Part shown: positions 27,290 to 36,310 of the stretch, piece after piece
Layout: the number at the start of each line of letters is the position of its first letter
Position numbering within the stretch: position 1 is the first letter of the stretch
NCBI GenBank assembly: GCA_001650955.1
Contig: LXYP01000029.1
Span: forward strand, 62,001 to 126,000
From: Sphingomonadales bacterium EhC05
Lineage (GTDB): Bacteria > Pseudomonadota > Alphaproteobacteria > Sphingomonadales > Sphingomonadaceae
Reading direction: 5' to 3'
DNA: 64,000 nucleotides
Translations under genes and position numbers: made by a program
The notes under the pieces: model-generated
What the model was told of the DNA's origin: nothing
Databases searched by the model: none
What the model saw: the letters and a program-made list of their open reading frames with translations, nothing else

Positions 27290-28490
27290 TTAGTAACTCT
27301 GCAGCCGCACCATCATGCTTTCATATCCGTTGACGAAGCTTTGCGCCACTCGAATTGGTTCTGCCACCACTTCCAATCGCAAGCGCCGTTGCGCCATTTC
27401 TTCCATCAAAATCAGAACCTGTAACTCGGCAAGCCGCGCACCGACGCCACTATGAATGCCATAGCCGAAAGACAGATGCCGCCGCGCATTTGCACGTTTG
27501 ATGTCGAGCTGATCAGCATTTGGGAACGTGTTTTCATCGCGATTGCCCGAAATATACGAAAGGATTATCTTATCGCCTTTCTAGATTGTCTGGCCTTCCA
27601 GTTCGGTATCGCGCGTGGGCCGCACGGCGCATATGGGCTATCGGAGTTTGCCAGCGGATGATTTCAGTCACAGCGTTGTCAATCAGTCCCGGTTCGGTCT
27701 CCAGCAGGTCACGTTGGTCAGGAAATTTATTGAGCGCATAGGCCATCGCGCTCATCGTGTTGCGGGTCGTATCATTGCCGCCGACGATCAGAAGTGTAAG
27801 CGCCAATAAGGTCGCACATATTCATTCTTCCCATCGCCTCACTATGGATCATCCGCGACAGTAGATCCTCCGCTTCGCCGCGTTTGCGTCTCTCGTCCCA
27901 AAGTCGCTGGAAACAGGTGCCCATTTCGGTAAGATGCCGAAGCCGCTCCTCTTGAGCCTCAGGCGCACTATATTGTTCGATATTGCTGGCGACATCAGAC
28001 CAGAAGGGTAGCAGCCGCCGGTCTTCCCATGGAAAATCGAACAGCACGGCGAGCATTTGTGTGGTCAGTTCGATCGACACTTTGTCAACCCAGTCAATGC
28101 TCTCCCCAATCGGCAATTCGTTGAGCAAATCCGCCGTCCGGCGGCGACTATCATTGGTCAGCCGGGCCATCTCACTCGGCGAAAAAGCAGGTGCCACAGT
28201 CTTGCGCTGCTGCCCATGCTCCCCTCCGTCCATGCGTATGAAATTGGGAAAGTCCTTGCCCGGCGGTCATTCGGCGATGGAAATGGCGATGACGCTCTTG
28301 CGGTAGCTTGATAAAAAAGTTAGTGCTAACTCTCGGTTTTTACAATCGGATCATAGGTGGAAATGGCCCAGTAGGGACCATACCTACTTTCCGCAATCTG
28401 GCAAACCGGTGCATTTTCGCGAAGCCAGCGGAATGGTTCCTGCCAGCGATGCTCGGAATATAATTCCGCCCGGCTGACATCGAGGTTCAA
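27290..28490 (-). pseudogene. decayed cytochrome P450 gene, paralogue of the P450 at 21540
   Basis: P450 sequence is spread over several frames. An N-terminal LDVSRAELYSEHRW and RYGPYWAISTYDPIV part ends in stops near 28330. A middle part (28233-27772) carries KTVAPAFSPSEMARL and FDFPWEDRRLLP. The I-helix part is LLIVGGNDTTRNTMS in a shifted frame. The C-terminal part reads HLSFGYGIHSGVGARLAEL. In the heme loop the ligand Cys is replaced by Gly, so even a frame-corrected protein could not bind heme normally. It lies at the end of the minus-strand catabolic operon, directly after the DUF2834 gene. Confidence 0.9.
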
Positions 28491-28843
28491 CGGACCTCGC
28501 CAGCGCGTTCGAGAAAGCGTTCACGGACGACGAGGTAAAGCGGAAAAGCAAAACACGTGCCAAGCCCGGACAGGGCCAGAAATAGCCAACCCTTGCTGGC
28601 TCCGAGACCTATTTTTTTAGCGTCCCATACCACCCAGATCATGAACACGCCCCAAGCAACCAAGATGTCTATGGTAAGAAACGCTGCAGCATTGCCGCTT
28701 ACAAATGCATCGCGGAAAAAGCTGTAAAGATTGAGAATATTACCGCCATCCGCTATCCACGCGATGCCATATATCCAGGAAGTGATAAGCCCGAAAAAAG
28801 CCAACAATATATAGAGAACATGCCTCAACGCCAATCCATTCAT
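28487..28843 (-). CDS. DUF2834-like small membrane protein
   Basis: 118 aa from the ATG at 28843 (GGGAGAG upstream; a longer frame runs back into the next gene). There are three hydrophobic segments, about residues 8-28, 44-66 and 82-103. The pattern is a loop NILNLYSFFRDAFVSGNAAAF, an IDILVAWGVFMIWV span and a PLYLVVRERFLER end. This fits the DUF2834 family of small membrane proteins of unknown function. It follows the MDR oxidoreductase by 16 bp in the same operon. Confidence 0.75.
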   Translation of the reverse strand: MNGLALRHVLYILLAFFGLITSWIYGIAWIADGGNILNLYSFFRDAFVSGNAAAFLTIDILVAWGVFMIWVVWDAKKIGLGASKGWLFLALSGLGTCFAFPLYLVVRERFLERAGEVR

Positions 28844-28859
28844 CCAGTCTCTCCCAAAA

Positions 28860-29855
28860 TTACAGTTTGATGATACGCTTGCCCTTGTTTTCTCCGCGAT
28901 ACAGTCCGGCAAGCGCGTCGGGGCAAGCTTCCATGCCGTCCAGAATATCTTCGGCATATTGCAGCTGGCCGCTACGAACCCAGTCAGCCAATCGCGCGAC
29001 CGAAGATTCATAATTCGCCATATGGTCAAAAATCACAAAGCCCTCCATCCGCGCCCGCTTCACCAGCAAGTGTCGCTCGACACGCGGTCCGATGGGCCAT
29101 GGATCCCAAGTGGGGAAGGATGCCGTGCCGCAGATGACAACCCGCGCGTTCAAGGCCAGTTGCGGATAGACTGCATCGCTGATCTGGCCAGCGACATTGT
29201 CGAAATAGACATTCACGCCATTCGGGCATGCAGCAGCAATGGCATCTTCAAGACCCGCAGCTTTATAGTCCACTGCATCGTCATAGCCGAATCTTTCGAT
29301 ACATTGCGCCACTTTCTCTGGCCCACCCGTGATACCGATTGTGGTGCAACCCAAGACCTTCGCTATTTGGCCAACCGCGGATCCGACAGCACCGGAAGCT
29401 GTGGAAACCAGAACCGTGTCGCCCGGTTCCGGTTTACCGATTTTCGTCAGGGCCAAATGTGCCGTCACGCCATTGATCCCAAGAATACCGAGTGCCAGAG
29501 AGCGGGGTAAGTCTTTTTCAATGATCCGGCGGACTATGGTAGCCGGGTCCACAACCGCTTCATCCTGCCAACCGAACCAGCCAATCAGCCACTCGCCTTG
29601 CTGATAGTCACCGGTCCGGCTTTCGATCACCTGGCCGACGGCCAGCGCGCGCATGACAGAACCGATTGCCACCGGTTCAGAATAGTTGCCAACATCGGCA
29701 ATCCAGCCCCGCATTGCCGGTTCGACAGAGAGATATTCATTGCGGATACGAATCTGGCCTTCCGCCAACGGTTTGGAATCGCTTTCGACAATCGCGAAAT
29801 TTTCTGCCTGCGCTATGCCTGCGGGGCGAGAGGCGAGGATGACTGCGCGATTCAT
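28860..29855 (-). CDS. MDR-family NADP-dependent oxidoreductase (2-alkenal/prostaglandin-reductase type)
   Basis: 331 aa from the ATG at 29855, overlapping the preceding stop as ATGA. It belongs to the zinc-free medium-chain reductases. It opens MNRAVILASRPAGIA, has YLSVEPAMRGWI near residue 45, and shows a nucleotide-binding motif STASGAVGSAVGQIAK near 155, with ITGGPEKVAQC after it. Family members reduce the C=C bond of enones and enals (2-alkenal reductase, curcumin reductase). In this setting it could reduce an unsaturated ring ketone or side-chain double bond. Confidence 0.9.
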   Translation of the reverse strand: MNRAVILASRPAGIAQAENFAIVESDSKPLAEGQIRIRNEYLSVEPAMRGWIADVGNYSEPVAIGSVMRALAVGQVIESRTGDYQQGEWLIGWFGWQDEAVVDPATIVRRIIEKDLPRSLALGILGINGVTAHLALTKIGKPEPGDTVLVSTASGAVGSAVGQIAKVLGCTTIGITGGPEKVAQCIERFGYDDAVDYKAAGLEDAIAAACPNGVNVYFDNVAGQISDAVYPQLALNARVVICGTASFPTWDPWPIGPRVERHLLVKRARMEGFVIFDHMANYESSVARLADWVRSGQLQYAEDILDGMEACPDALAGLYRGENKGKRIIKL

Positions 29856-30799
29856 GTGACCAGATTCATTCTGTTGCGCGCTTGGGCATAATCTTTCACC
29901 AACCAGTCGATATATTCGCCCGCGGGCTCCGAGCGTTTCACGGCACCAATACCTTGCCCCGCGCTCCAAATCTCTTTCCACGCCTTGGCATTGTCTCCGC
30001 CGCCGTCAATATTGATGCCCTTCCCTTCCGAACGCGCAAGATTTGCAGGATCAACGCCATGTTGCAGGAGTGAGGGCTTCAGGAAATTCGCATCAACGCC
30101 GGTGAAGCAATTGGTAGTGACAATATCATCGGCGGCGCCTTCCACAATCATTCGCTTGAAATCATCCTGCGTGTCCGCCTCGGCAGAGGCAAGGAACGGA
30201 GAACCAATATAAGCCAGGTCTGCACCCAGGGCTTCGGCCGCCAGGACGGACCGGCCATTGGCGATACAGCCTGATAAAATCAGCAAGCCTTCCCACCATT
30301 CGCGAATTTCCTGGACCAGCGCAAAAGGTGAAATATTGCCGGTGTGCCCGCCAGCTCCTGCCCCTACGGCAATGATTCCATCTACGCCCATTTCAGCGCA
30401 TTTCCGGGCATGGCGGTTCTTTACGACATCCTGAAAGACCAGACTGCCATTGGTTTGCAGCTGTCGCACCAAATCGGGGTTTGCCGCAAGAGCCAGCACA
30501 ACAATCGGGACCTTATGTTTCATGACCACATCCAAATCCGCTTTCAGTCGCGAGTTGGTTGAATGGGCAACGAGATTGATGGCATAGGGCATATCGCCCA
30601 CGTTTTTCTTAATCCGGGCAATATCTTGATCCAGCGCTTCGGTAGTGCGCGGGTTCAGTGCAGGCATTGACCCGATAATGCCTGCGTTACATTGTGCGAT
30701 CGCAAGATCGGCGGTGGACGCAATGAACATTGGCCCCGCCATTACCGGGATCTTCAATTGGGACTTTAGCTGCTGTGAAAGTCGGGAATCCGGGATCAT
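29852..30799 (-). CDS. nitronate monooxygenase-fold flavoprotein
   Basis: 315 aa from the ATG at 30799 (overlaps the MaoC stop as ATGA; GGGGAG upstream). The TIM-barrel flavoprotein pattern is clear: LKIPVMAGPMFIAST at the start, QDVVKNRHARKCAEMGVDGI, and an AVGAGAGGHTGNISPF FMN-phosphate region with the His of the GGH motif. Such proteins are annotated as nitronate monooxygenase or 2-nitropropane dioxygenase, but many in acyl-CoA clusters have unrelated roles (dehydrogenation or double-bond reduction). The context here is fatty or alicyclic acyl-CoA breakdown. Confidence 0.88.
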   Translation of the reverse strand: MIPDSRLSQQLKSQLKIPVMAGPMFIASTADLAIAQCNAGIIGSMPALNPRTTEALDQDIARIKKNVGDMPYAINLVAHSTNSRLKADLDVVMKHKVPIVVLALAANPDLVRQLQTNGSLVFQDVVKNRHARKCAEMGVDGIIAVGAGAGGHTGNISPFALVQEIREWWEGLLILSGCIANGRSVLAAEALGADLAYIGSPFLASAEADTQDDFKRMIVEGAADDIVTTNCFTGVDANFLKPSLLQHGVDPANLARSEGKGINIDGGGDNAKAWKEIWSAGQGIGAVKRSEPAGEYIDWLVKDYAQARNRMNLVT

Positions 30800-31653
30800 A
30801 TTTTTTCTCCCCAAAGGATTTGGCCCTGATCAAGGACTTTCCGGTCTCCCACAAAGGCCTGAAAGACAGCTTCGTCGTCAGCCAATCTCCAGATTCTGAA
30901 ATCAAGTTTGTCTCCCGGCATGACTACACCGGAAAAGCGGCAGCCAAGCCGGGTTATGTTCACCGGATTATGATTGAAGGCGCGTGAAACGACAGTGCCT
31001 GCAGTGCCGTAGCTTGCGAGGCCTTGCAAAATGGGTTTCTCAAAACCGGCGGACTTGGCAAATACCGGATCGAGATGAAGCGGATTCCAGTCACCTGACA
31101 AACGGTAGATCAACGCAGCCCGCTGCGAGATTTCATAATCCGCGTGTATATCTGGCGCGCTATCGGGGATGATGGACGGCGATCGCTCGGCTCTAGTCCC
31201 GCCAAAGCCTCCATCACCGCGTAGCAACAAGGTCTGGTGCAACCGGCAATAATGATCACCATTATCGGCATCGCGGATATTGCGTTCCAGCACGAGTTCA
31301 GCGCCTTTCCCTTCTCCTCGATCGGTTAGCGATATGACCTTGGCATCGCCGACGACATTGGCTGTTGACGGAAGCGATTGTGGGAACCAGGCCATTTGCT
31401 CGGAATGTACGAGCTTGTTGAAGTCCACCCCGAACTTTTGTTGCCGTATCCACATTCCCGGACTGCATAATGTTACCGCAAACATGGGCAACACCGACAG
31501 CGCTGTTTCGTTCATGAATGGCAGATCCGCGATATCGCAAGGGTCCTGACCCAGCCCTAGCCCAAGCGCATAAATAATGGCGTCTCGCGCATCATAATGC
31601 TGAGCAATTTCTCCGAAATCATGGGAGCGAAGCGCGGCGGGTTCAATTGTCAT
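30796..31653 (-). CDS. MaoC-like (R)-enoyl-CoA hydratase, double hotdog
   Basis: 285 aa, the length of a two-hotdog hydratase 2 as in the C-terminal part of peroxisomal MFE-2. The hydratase 2 motif is near residues 185-212: YRLSGDWNPLHLDPVFAK followed by AGFEKPILQGL. Catalytic Asp and the Asn/His pair are present. The usual PILHG is PILQG. It hydrates trans-2-enoyl-CoA to (3R)-3-hydroxyacyl-CoA, the substrate of the adjacent MFE-2-like SDR (3 bp apart). The N-terminal hotdog has the expected FMNETALSVLPMFAVTL opening. Confidence 0.92.
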   Translation of the reverse strand: MTIEPAALRSHDFGEIAQHYDARDAIIYALGLGLGQDPCDIADLPFMNETALSVLPMFAVTLCSPGMWIRQQKFGVDFNKLVHSEQMAWFPQSLPSTANVVGDAKVISLTDRGEGKGAELVLERNIRDADNGDHYCRLHQTLLLRGDGGFGGTRAERSPSIIPDSAPDIHADYEISQRAALIYRLSGDWNPLHLDPVFAKSAGFEKPILQGLASYGTAGTVVSRAFNHNPVNITRLGCRFSGVVMPGDKLDFRIWRLADDEAVFQAFVGDRKVLDQGQILWGEKI

Positions 31654-31656
31654 TGA

Positions 31657-32571
31657 TCAGACCGGCTCCCAGGTGAAGACGTCAGCCGAGCGGTGCAAAG
31701 GATAAAAATCATTAACAAACTGGTCAAATACGCGATCCGCGATGGTTTCGGGAGTCCAGCCTTCGGCGGTGTGCGCAGTGCGTATGGGTCGCGGCTGGGA
31801 AAAAAGGAATATCTCATTGTTGCGAACCGCGAAAATCTGGCCGGTCACATCTTTTCCTTTATCGCTGCACAAAGCGACAACAAATGGGGCAATCTTGTTG
31901 GCGTCCAGTTTTTTGAGGCCCTCTACGCGCTTTTTCTGTTCGGGGGTATCTGTCGGGATGGAGTCAATCATCCTGGTCCACGCGAATGGCGCTATCGCGT
32001 TGGACCGGACGCCAAAGCGCTGCATATCCAAGGCTATTGATTTGGAAAGACCGACGATACCAAGCTTGGCTGCGGAATAATTGGCTTGGCCAAAATTTCC
32101 GATCAAGCCGGTGGTCGAGGTCATATGGACATAAGCACCCGTGCCTTGCTCCTTGAAGAATGGTGCAGCTGCGCGGCTGGTGTTAAAACTGCCTTTCAAA
32201 TGGACCGCTATTACCGCGTCGAAATCTTCCGGGCCCATTTTGTGAAAAAACATGTCGCGCAAATTTCCGGCATTATTGACGACGGCGTCGATACTGCCGA
32301 AATTATCGACAGCCGCCTTCACCATCGCGCAGGCACCATCCCAGTCGGCGACGCTGTCATGATTGGCGACTGCCCTGCCGCCCATCGCCTGAATTTCGGC
32401 TACAACTTGCTCGGCCGGTGAGCCTTGTTCTTCGCCCTCACCCGACAAGGCAACACCAAGGTCATTCACGACCACGGCAGCGCCCGCTTTTGCCAGCTCA
32501 AGCGCAATCCCGCGCCCAACGCCGCGACCAGCGCCCGTGACCAAAGCAACTTTTCCGTCCATCATTCCCAT
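31657..32571 (-). CDS. MFE-2-like (3R)-hydroxyacyl-CoA dehydrogenase (SDR)
   Basis: 304 aa. It is a classical SDR with VTGAGRGVGRG at 11-21 and NNAGNLRDMFFHKM, a wording typical of the dehydrogenase unit of 17-beta-hydroxysteroid dehydrogenase type 4. The catalytic NYSAAKLG supplies Tyr and Lys. The C-terminal extension (about 230-304, with FLFSQPRPIRTAH) is also typical of that group. AGGA precedes the ATG. With hydratase 2 next to it, it forms a split MFE-2, turning an enoyl-CoA to a 3-ketoacyl-CoA through the R isomer. It may act on steroid-like or terpenoid side chains. Confidence 0.92.
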   Translation of the reverse strand: MGMMDGKVALVTGAGRGVGRGIALELAKAGAAVVVNDLGVALSGEGEEQGSPAEQVVAEIQAMGGRAVANHDSVADWDGACAMVKAAVDNFGSIDAVVNNAGNLRDMFFHKMGPEDFDAVIAVHLKGSFNTSRAAAPFFKEQGTGAYVHMTSTTGLIGNFGQANYSAAKLGIVGLSKSIALDMQRFGVRSNAIAPFAWTRMIDSIPTDTPEQKKRVEGLKKLDANKIAPFVVALCSDKGKDVTGQIFAVRNNEIFLFSQPRPIRTAHTAEGWTPETIADRVFDQFVNDFYPLHRSADVFTWEPV

Positions 32572-32598
32572 TCGATTATCCTTGTTTGATTTTTGCCG

Positions 32599-33777
32599 CT
32601 AATAGCTCTTCGGCAGTCCGAGTACTTTTTCACCGATAAAGCTCATGATCAGTTGTTCCGTGATCGGGGCGAGGCGGGTCAGTGCGCTCTCGCGGTACAG
32701 TCGCTCGACATGATATTCCTTTGCATAGCCAAATCCGCCATGAGTGGCGACTGCCTGCCATGCCGCATCGTGACATGCGCGCGCCGCCAGAAATTTTGCG
32801 CTGTTTGCTTCGGCGCCGCAGGGCAGCCCGCTGTCGTAAAGGCGCGCCGCTTTCTCGACCATCAGCCATGCGGATTCCAGATACATCCATTTTTCCGCGA
32901 GCGGATGCTGGATCCCCTGGTTCATCCCGATGGGACGATCAAAGACGACCCGCTCTTTGGCATAGTCTGTCGCGCGGCGCAGGGCGTCGCGGCCGATGCC
33001 GACCGCTTCGGCGCCGATAAGAATGCGTTCAGGATTGAGGCTATGCAAAATATATCCAAAGCCCTTGCCTTCTTCCCCTATCCGATCCTCTTCCGGGATG
33101 AATAAATCCTCGATGAAAATGGAGTTGGAATCGACCGCTTTGCGACCCATTTTGGGAATCAGGTGGACGTCGATCTTGGACCGGTCAAGATCGGTGTAGA
33201 AGATAGTGATTCCGTCGGTCGGTTTGGCACAATCCTCATATTTGGTTGTCCGGGTCAGCAACATGATCTTGTTCGCGACCTGCGCTGTCGAGGTCCAGAC
33301 TTTCTGTCCGTTGACGCGATAACCACCCGGCACTTTTTCAGCAAAAGTCTTGATCCGCGTAGTGTTGAGACCCGCATCCGGTTCGGTAAAGCCAAAGCAG
33401 CATTGATCGTCTCCCGCCACGAGCCGCGGGACCCAGCGCGCTTTTTGTTCGTCGGTACCTTTCACCACGATCGGGTGTGGGCCGAACAGGTTGATGTGGA
33501 TCGTTGATGCAGCGGCGAAACCGCCACCACAGGCAGCGACTTCGTTCATCATCGTCATCGCTTCGGTGACGCCAAGGCCCGAACCGCCATATTCTTCCGG
33601 CATGGTAATGCCCAGCCAACCACCGTCGGCCATTGCCCGATGAAAATCGTGCGGGAATTTGCCATCGTCATCGCGGGCAAGCCAATATTCGTCATTAAAC
33701 GGGCTGCACGCCGCACGAACGCCTTCGCGAATGGCATCAAGATCTTCTTCTGTTGGAAGCAGTCGGGTTTCAGACAT
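32599..33777 (-). CDS. acyl-CoA dehydrogenase
   Basis: 392 aa, complete fold: CCFGFTEPDAGLNTTRIKT near residue 130, GYRVNGQKVWTSTAQ, the hinge RVVFDRPIGMNQGIQHPLAEKW, and THGGFGYAKEYHVERLYRE. The position of the MCAD catalytic Glu reads LAPITE, so the base is not in the usual place. This wording is common in acyl-CoA dehydrogenases of bulky or branched substrates. It sits 27 bp before the SDR and 9 bp after the CoA-ester lyase. Confidence 0.92.
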   Translation of the reverse strand: MSETRLLPTEEDLDAIREGVRAACSPFNDEYWLARDDDGKFPHDFHRAMADGGWLGITMPEEYGGSGLGVTEAMTMMNEVAACGGGFAAASTIHINLFGPHPIVVKGTDEQKARWVPRLVAGDDQCCFGFTEPDAGLNTTRIKTFAEKVPGGYRVNGQKVWTSTAQVANKIMLLTRTTKYEDCAKPTDGITIFYTDLDRSKIDVHLIPKMGRKAVDSNSIFIEDLFIPEEDRIGEEGKGFGYILHSLNPERILIGAEAVGIGRDALRRATDYAKERVVFDRPIGMNQGIQHPLAEKWMYLESAWLMVEKAARLYDSGLPCGAEANSAKFLAARACHDAAWQAVATHGGFGYAKEYHVERLYRESALTRLAPITEQLIMSFIGEKVLGLPKSY

Positions 33778-33786
33778 GTCTTGCTC

Positions 33787-34653
33787 CTATGACAATGAGG
33801 CCAGCGTTTTTTGCGCTGCCTTCAAATGGGGAATATCAACCATCTTGCCTTCGATTCCGAGGGTTCCGGCACCGGGATTGGCAGCGAAGGCATCCACGAT
33901 TTTCTGTGCTTCGGTGATCTCGGCTTCGGACGGTGTGAAGCAGCGGTTTATGATCTCTACCTGTGCAGGATGGATGGCGATCCGGCCCAGAAATCCGTCG
34001 CGGCGCGCGCGGAGGCAGTCGGCCTCCAGCCCTTCGGGGTCCTTGAAATTGGCATAAAGCGTATCAATCGGCAAAACCCCTGCTGCTGCCGAAGCGAAAA
34101 GACACATGTTGCGGGCCATTTGATAGGGTGATGTCCATTCGCCATCATCTTCCTTATTGCCCGTTGCGCCAATCGCGGCAGCCAGATCCTCCGCACCCCA
34201 GGTGAGAGCCACGAGGCGGGGATGAGGCGGAGTATAGCTTGCCAGATTAAACATCGCGATGGGTGTTTCAGTAGCTACAACCGCAATTTTTACGGTCCCG
34301 ATTTCCATTTCCGCCGCGGATTCCAGTGCGTCCAGTTTTTCGCCAATCCGAGCGATATCATGCGCGCCATCGGCTTTGGGGATCAGGACACCGTCAAGAC
34401 CTGGCTTGACCACGGCAGCGAGGTCATCAAAAGTCAGTCCGCTGTCAAAAGGATTGGGCCGCACAAAGAAGGACCAGTTTCTAGATATTTTCTGGTCCAG
34501 AAGCGATGCCACATGCGCTCTGGCCGCCGGCTTCTGTTCCGGCGCAACGCTATCCTCGAGGTCCAGAATCAGTATATCGGCACCAATGGTCTTTGCTTTG
34601 GCGAATTTCTTTTCACTATCGCCAGGTACAAATAATAGCGACCGCATCTTCAT
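33787..34653 (-). CDS. CoA-ester lyase, HpcH/HpaI (CitE/Mcl-like) family
   Basis: 288 aa: it opens RSLLFVPGDSEKKFAKA and has DILILDLEDSVAPEQK (metal and CoA binding), VRPNPFDSGLTFDDL, and VALTWGAEDLAAAIGA. This is the malyl/citramalyl-CoA lyase type that splits a beta-hydroxyacyl-CoA bearing a carboxylate into acetyl- or propionyl-CoA and an oxoacid, Mg dependent. It overlaps by 4 bp with a MaoC hydratase of the mesaconyl-CoA type, so the two likely form a hydrate-then-cleave pair. Confidence 0.9.
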   Translation of the reverse strand: MKMRSLLFVPGDSEKKFAKAKTIGADILILDLEDSVAPEQKPAARAHVASLLDQKISRNWSFFVRPNPFDSGLTFDDLAAVVKPGLDGVLIPKADGAHDIARIGEKLDALESAAEMEIGTVKIAVVATETPIAMFNLASYTPPHPRLVALTWGAEDLAAAIGATGNKEDDGEWTSPYQMARNMCLFASAAAGVLPIDTLYANFKDPEGLEADCLRARRDGFLGRIAIHPAQVEIINRCFTPSEAEITEAQKIVDAFAANPGAGTLGIEGKMVDIPHLKAAQKTLASLS

Positions 34654-35102
34654 GATGGTGCCTTCATCATCAGTGCGGCTCTCACGGTGCGGCAGATTAC
34701 CTCATCACGCTGATTGAAGCCGAGATGTTCGAATGTGACAATGCCCTGGCTCGGCCGCGATTTGCTTTCGCGCTTTTCCAGAACCGTCGTGCGGGAATGG
34801 ATGGTATCACCAGCAAACACAGGTTTGGGGAATGTTGTATCTGTCATCCCGAGATTGCCAATCGTGGTCCCCAGTGTCGTATCCTGAATGGACAGGCCGA
34901 TGACGAGACCGAGCGTAAAAATGCTGTTCATCAGCGGCTTACCGAATTCGGTTGTTTCACAATAGGCATGATCAATGTGGATCGATGCCGGATTATAGGT
35001 GAGAGAAGAAAACAGGATATTGTCCATGTCCGTCACGGTGCGGCGGATTTCATGATCGATAGCCTGTCCGAGTTCAAATTGGTCAAAGTAAAGACCTGCC
35101 AT
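34650..35102 (-). CDS. MaoC-type dehydratase (mesaconyl-CoA hydratase-like)
   Basis: 150 aa, single hotdog. NPASIHIDHAYCETTEFGKP near residues 37-56, with LMNSIFTLGLVIGLSIQDTT next, is the wording of hydratases that work with CitE-like lyases in methylaspartate or hydroxypropionate-type routes. It would add water to an unsaturated dicarboxyl-CoA before cleavage by the neighbouring lyase. It follows the thiolase by 12 bp and overlaps the lyase by 4 bp. Confidence 0.9.
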   Translation of the reverse strand: MAGLYFDQFELGQAIDHEIRRTVTDMDNILFSSLTYNPASIHIDHAYCETTEFGKPLMNSIFTLGLVIGLSIQDTTLGTTIGNLGMTDTTFPKPVFAGDTIHSRTTVLEKRESKSRPSQGIVTFEHLGFNQRDEVICRTVRAALMMKAPS

Positions 35103-35114
35103 TGTTTCTGTCCC

Positions 35115-36308
35115 CTAATTTAGCCTGCCAAGAATGGAAACCGCCGCAACACTATTTGCCGGTTGACCTCCCAGATTATGGGTTAAGCCGAAATCCACTT
35201 TGGCCAATTGGCGGTCGCCTGCGCGGCCCTGCAACTGGCCATATATTTCATAAGCCATGCGCAAACCAGAAGCGCCGACCGGATGCCCGAAACATTTCAG
35301 CCCCCCATCGGATTGACATGGCATCGCCCCGTCCCGATCATAGCGGCCGTCGAGAATATCGAAAATGGCTCTGCCGTCAGCGGATAGGCCCAGATCTTCC
35401 ATCGTCACCAGCTCGGTGATGGAAAAACAATCATGGACTTCGGTTAACGAGAGGTCATTTGCGCCTATCCCGGCTTCCGCATAAGCATTTTTGGCGGCCT
35501 CTCTAGTGTTGCGAACGAAAGCGCCATCCCACTCACTATAGCCTGCTTCCCAGCCATGGCTGGCCGACAGCTGGATTGCCTTGACCGTAACGGGGTTTGC
35601 AATGCCAAGGCTCTTGGCAATCTCGGGTGTCGTCACGATTGCGCATGCAGCGCCATCCGATACGCCGCAACAGTCGAAAAGCCCGAGCGGGTCTGCGATC
35701 ATGGGCGCGTTTAAAATGGTTTCCATGTCCACGGACTTGCGCAGGTGCGCCTTGGGATTTAGCGCACCATTTTGGTGACTTTTCCAGCTGACATGCGCCA
35801 TGGCCCTTTTCAAATCTTCGGCCGCCAGGCCATGTCTGGCCGTATAGGCACCGGCAAGTTGCGCAAAAGTACCAGGTGCCGAGCCATAAGGCATCCATAG
35901 ATCGTTCGCGAGTCCCTTGGTTCGCAAGGGCAGGCCGCCATAGCCGGTATCTTTTAGCTTCTCGACACCCACCGCCACGGCAAAATCGACAGCACCCGCT
36001 GCGACCGCATAGGATGCAGCGCGCAGAGCTTCCGTGCCGGTCGCGCACATATTTTCTACCCGCGAGACGGGTTTGCTTTTGAGCCGGAGCGCATGTGCCA
36101 ATGGGAGTGCGCTGTTGCCGACATTGATGTCATCCAGAGCATTGCCCATCCACGCCGCGTCGATCTGGCTGCGGTCTAACCCGGCGTCGGCCAGCGCCTC
36201 TTCAAAAGCATCGACGATAAGATCCTCGGGGCTCTTGTCCCACAATTCACCAAATTGCGTGCAACCCATGCCGATGATTGCAATGCGGTCCTTGATCCCC
36301 GTTGCCAT
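35115..36308 (-). CDS. SCPx-like thiolase / lipid-transfer thiolase
   Basis: 397 aa from the ATG at 36308 (GGAGG upstream, two bases after the preceding stop). The thiolase nucleophile Cys lies in VENMCATGTEALRAAS and the His in CFGHPVGASGLRM. The C-terminal block reads FGLTHNLGGQPANSV. SCP2-thiolases have a Cys at the Phe position, so the acid/base Cys may be missing. In actinobacterial sterol degradation similar thiolase-fold proteins act with a DUF35 partner as retro-aldolases. Here a DUF35-containing protein is encoded immediately upstream, so cleavage of a 3-keto- or 3-hydroxyacyl-CoA is likely, with the exact reaction open. Confidence 0.9.
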   Translation of the reverse strand: MATGIKDRIAIIGMGCTQFGELWDKSPEDLIVDAFEEALADAGLDRSQIDAAWMGNALDDINVGNSALPLAHALRLKSKPVSRVENMCATGTEALRAASYAVAAGAVDFAVAVGVEKLKDTGYGGLPLRTKGLANDLWMPYGSAPGTFAQLAGAYTARHGLAAEDLKRAMAHVSWKSHQNGALNPKAHLRKSVDMETILNAPMIADPLGLFDCCGVSDGAACAIVTTPEIAKSLGIANPVTVKAIQLSASHGWEAGYSEWDGAFVRNTREAAKNAYAEAGIGANDLSLTEVHDCFSITELVTMEDLGLSADGRAIFDILDGRYDRDGAMPCQSDGGLKCFGHPVGASGLRMAYEIYGQLQGRAGDRQLAKVDFGLTHNLGGQPANSVAAVSILGRLN

Positions 36309-36310
36309 CT

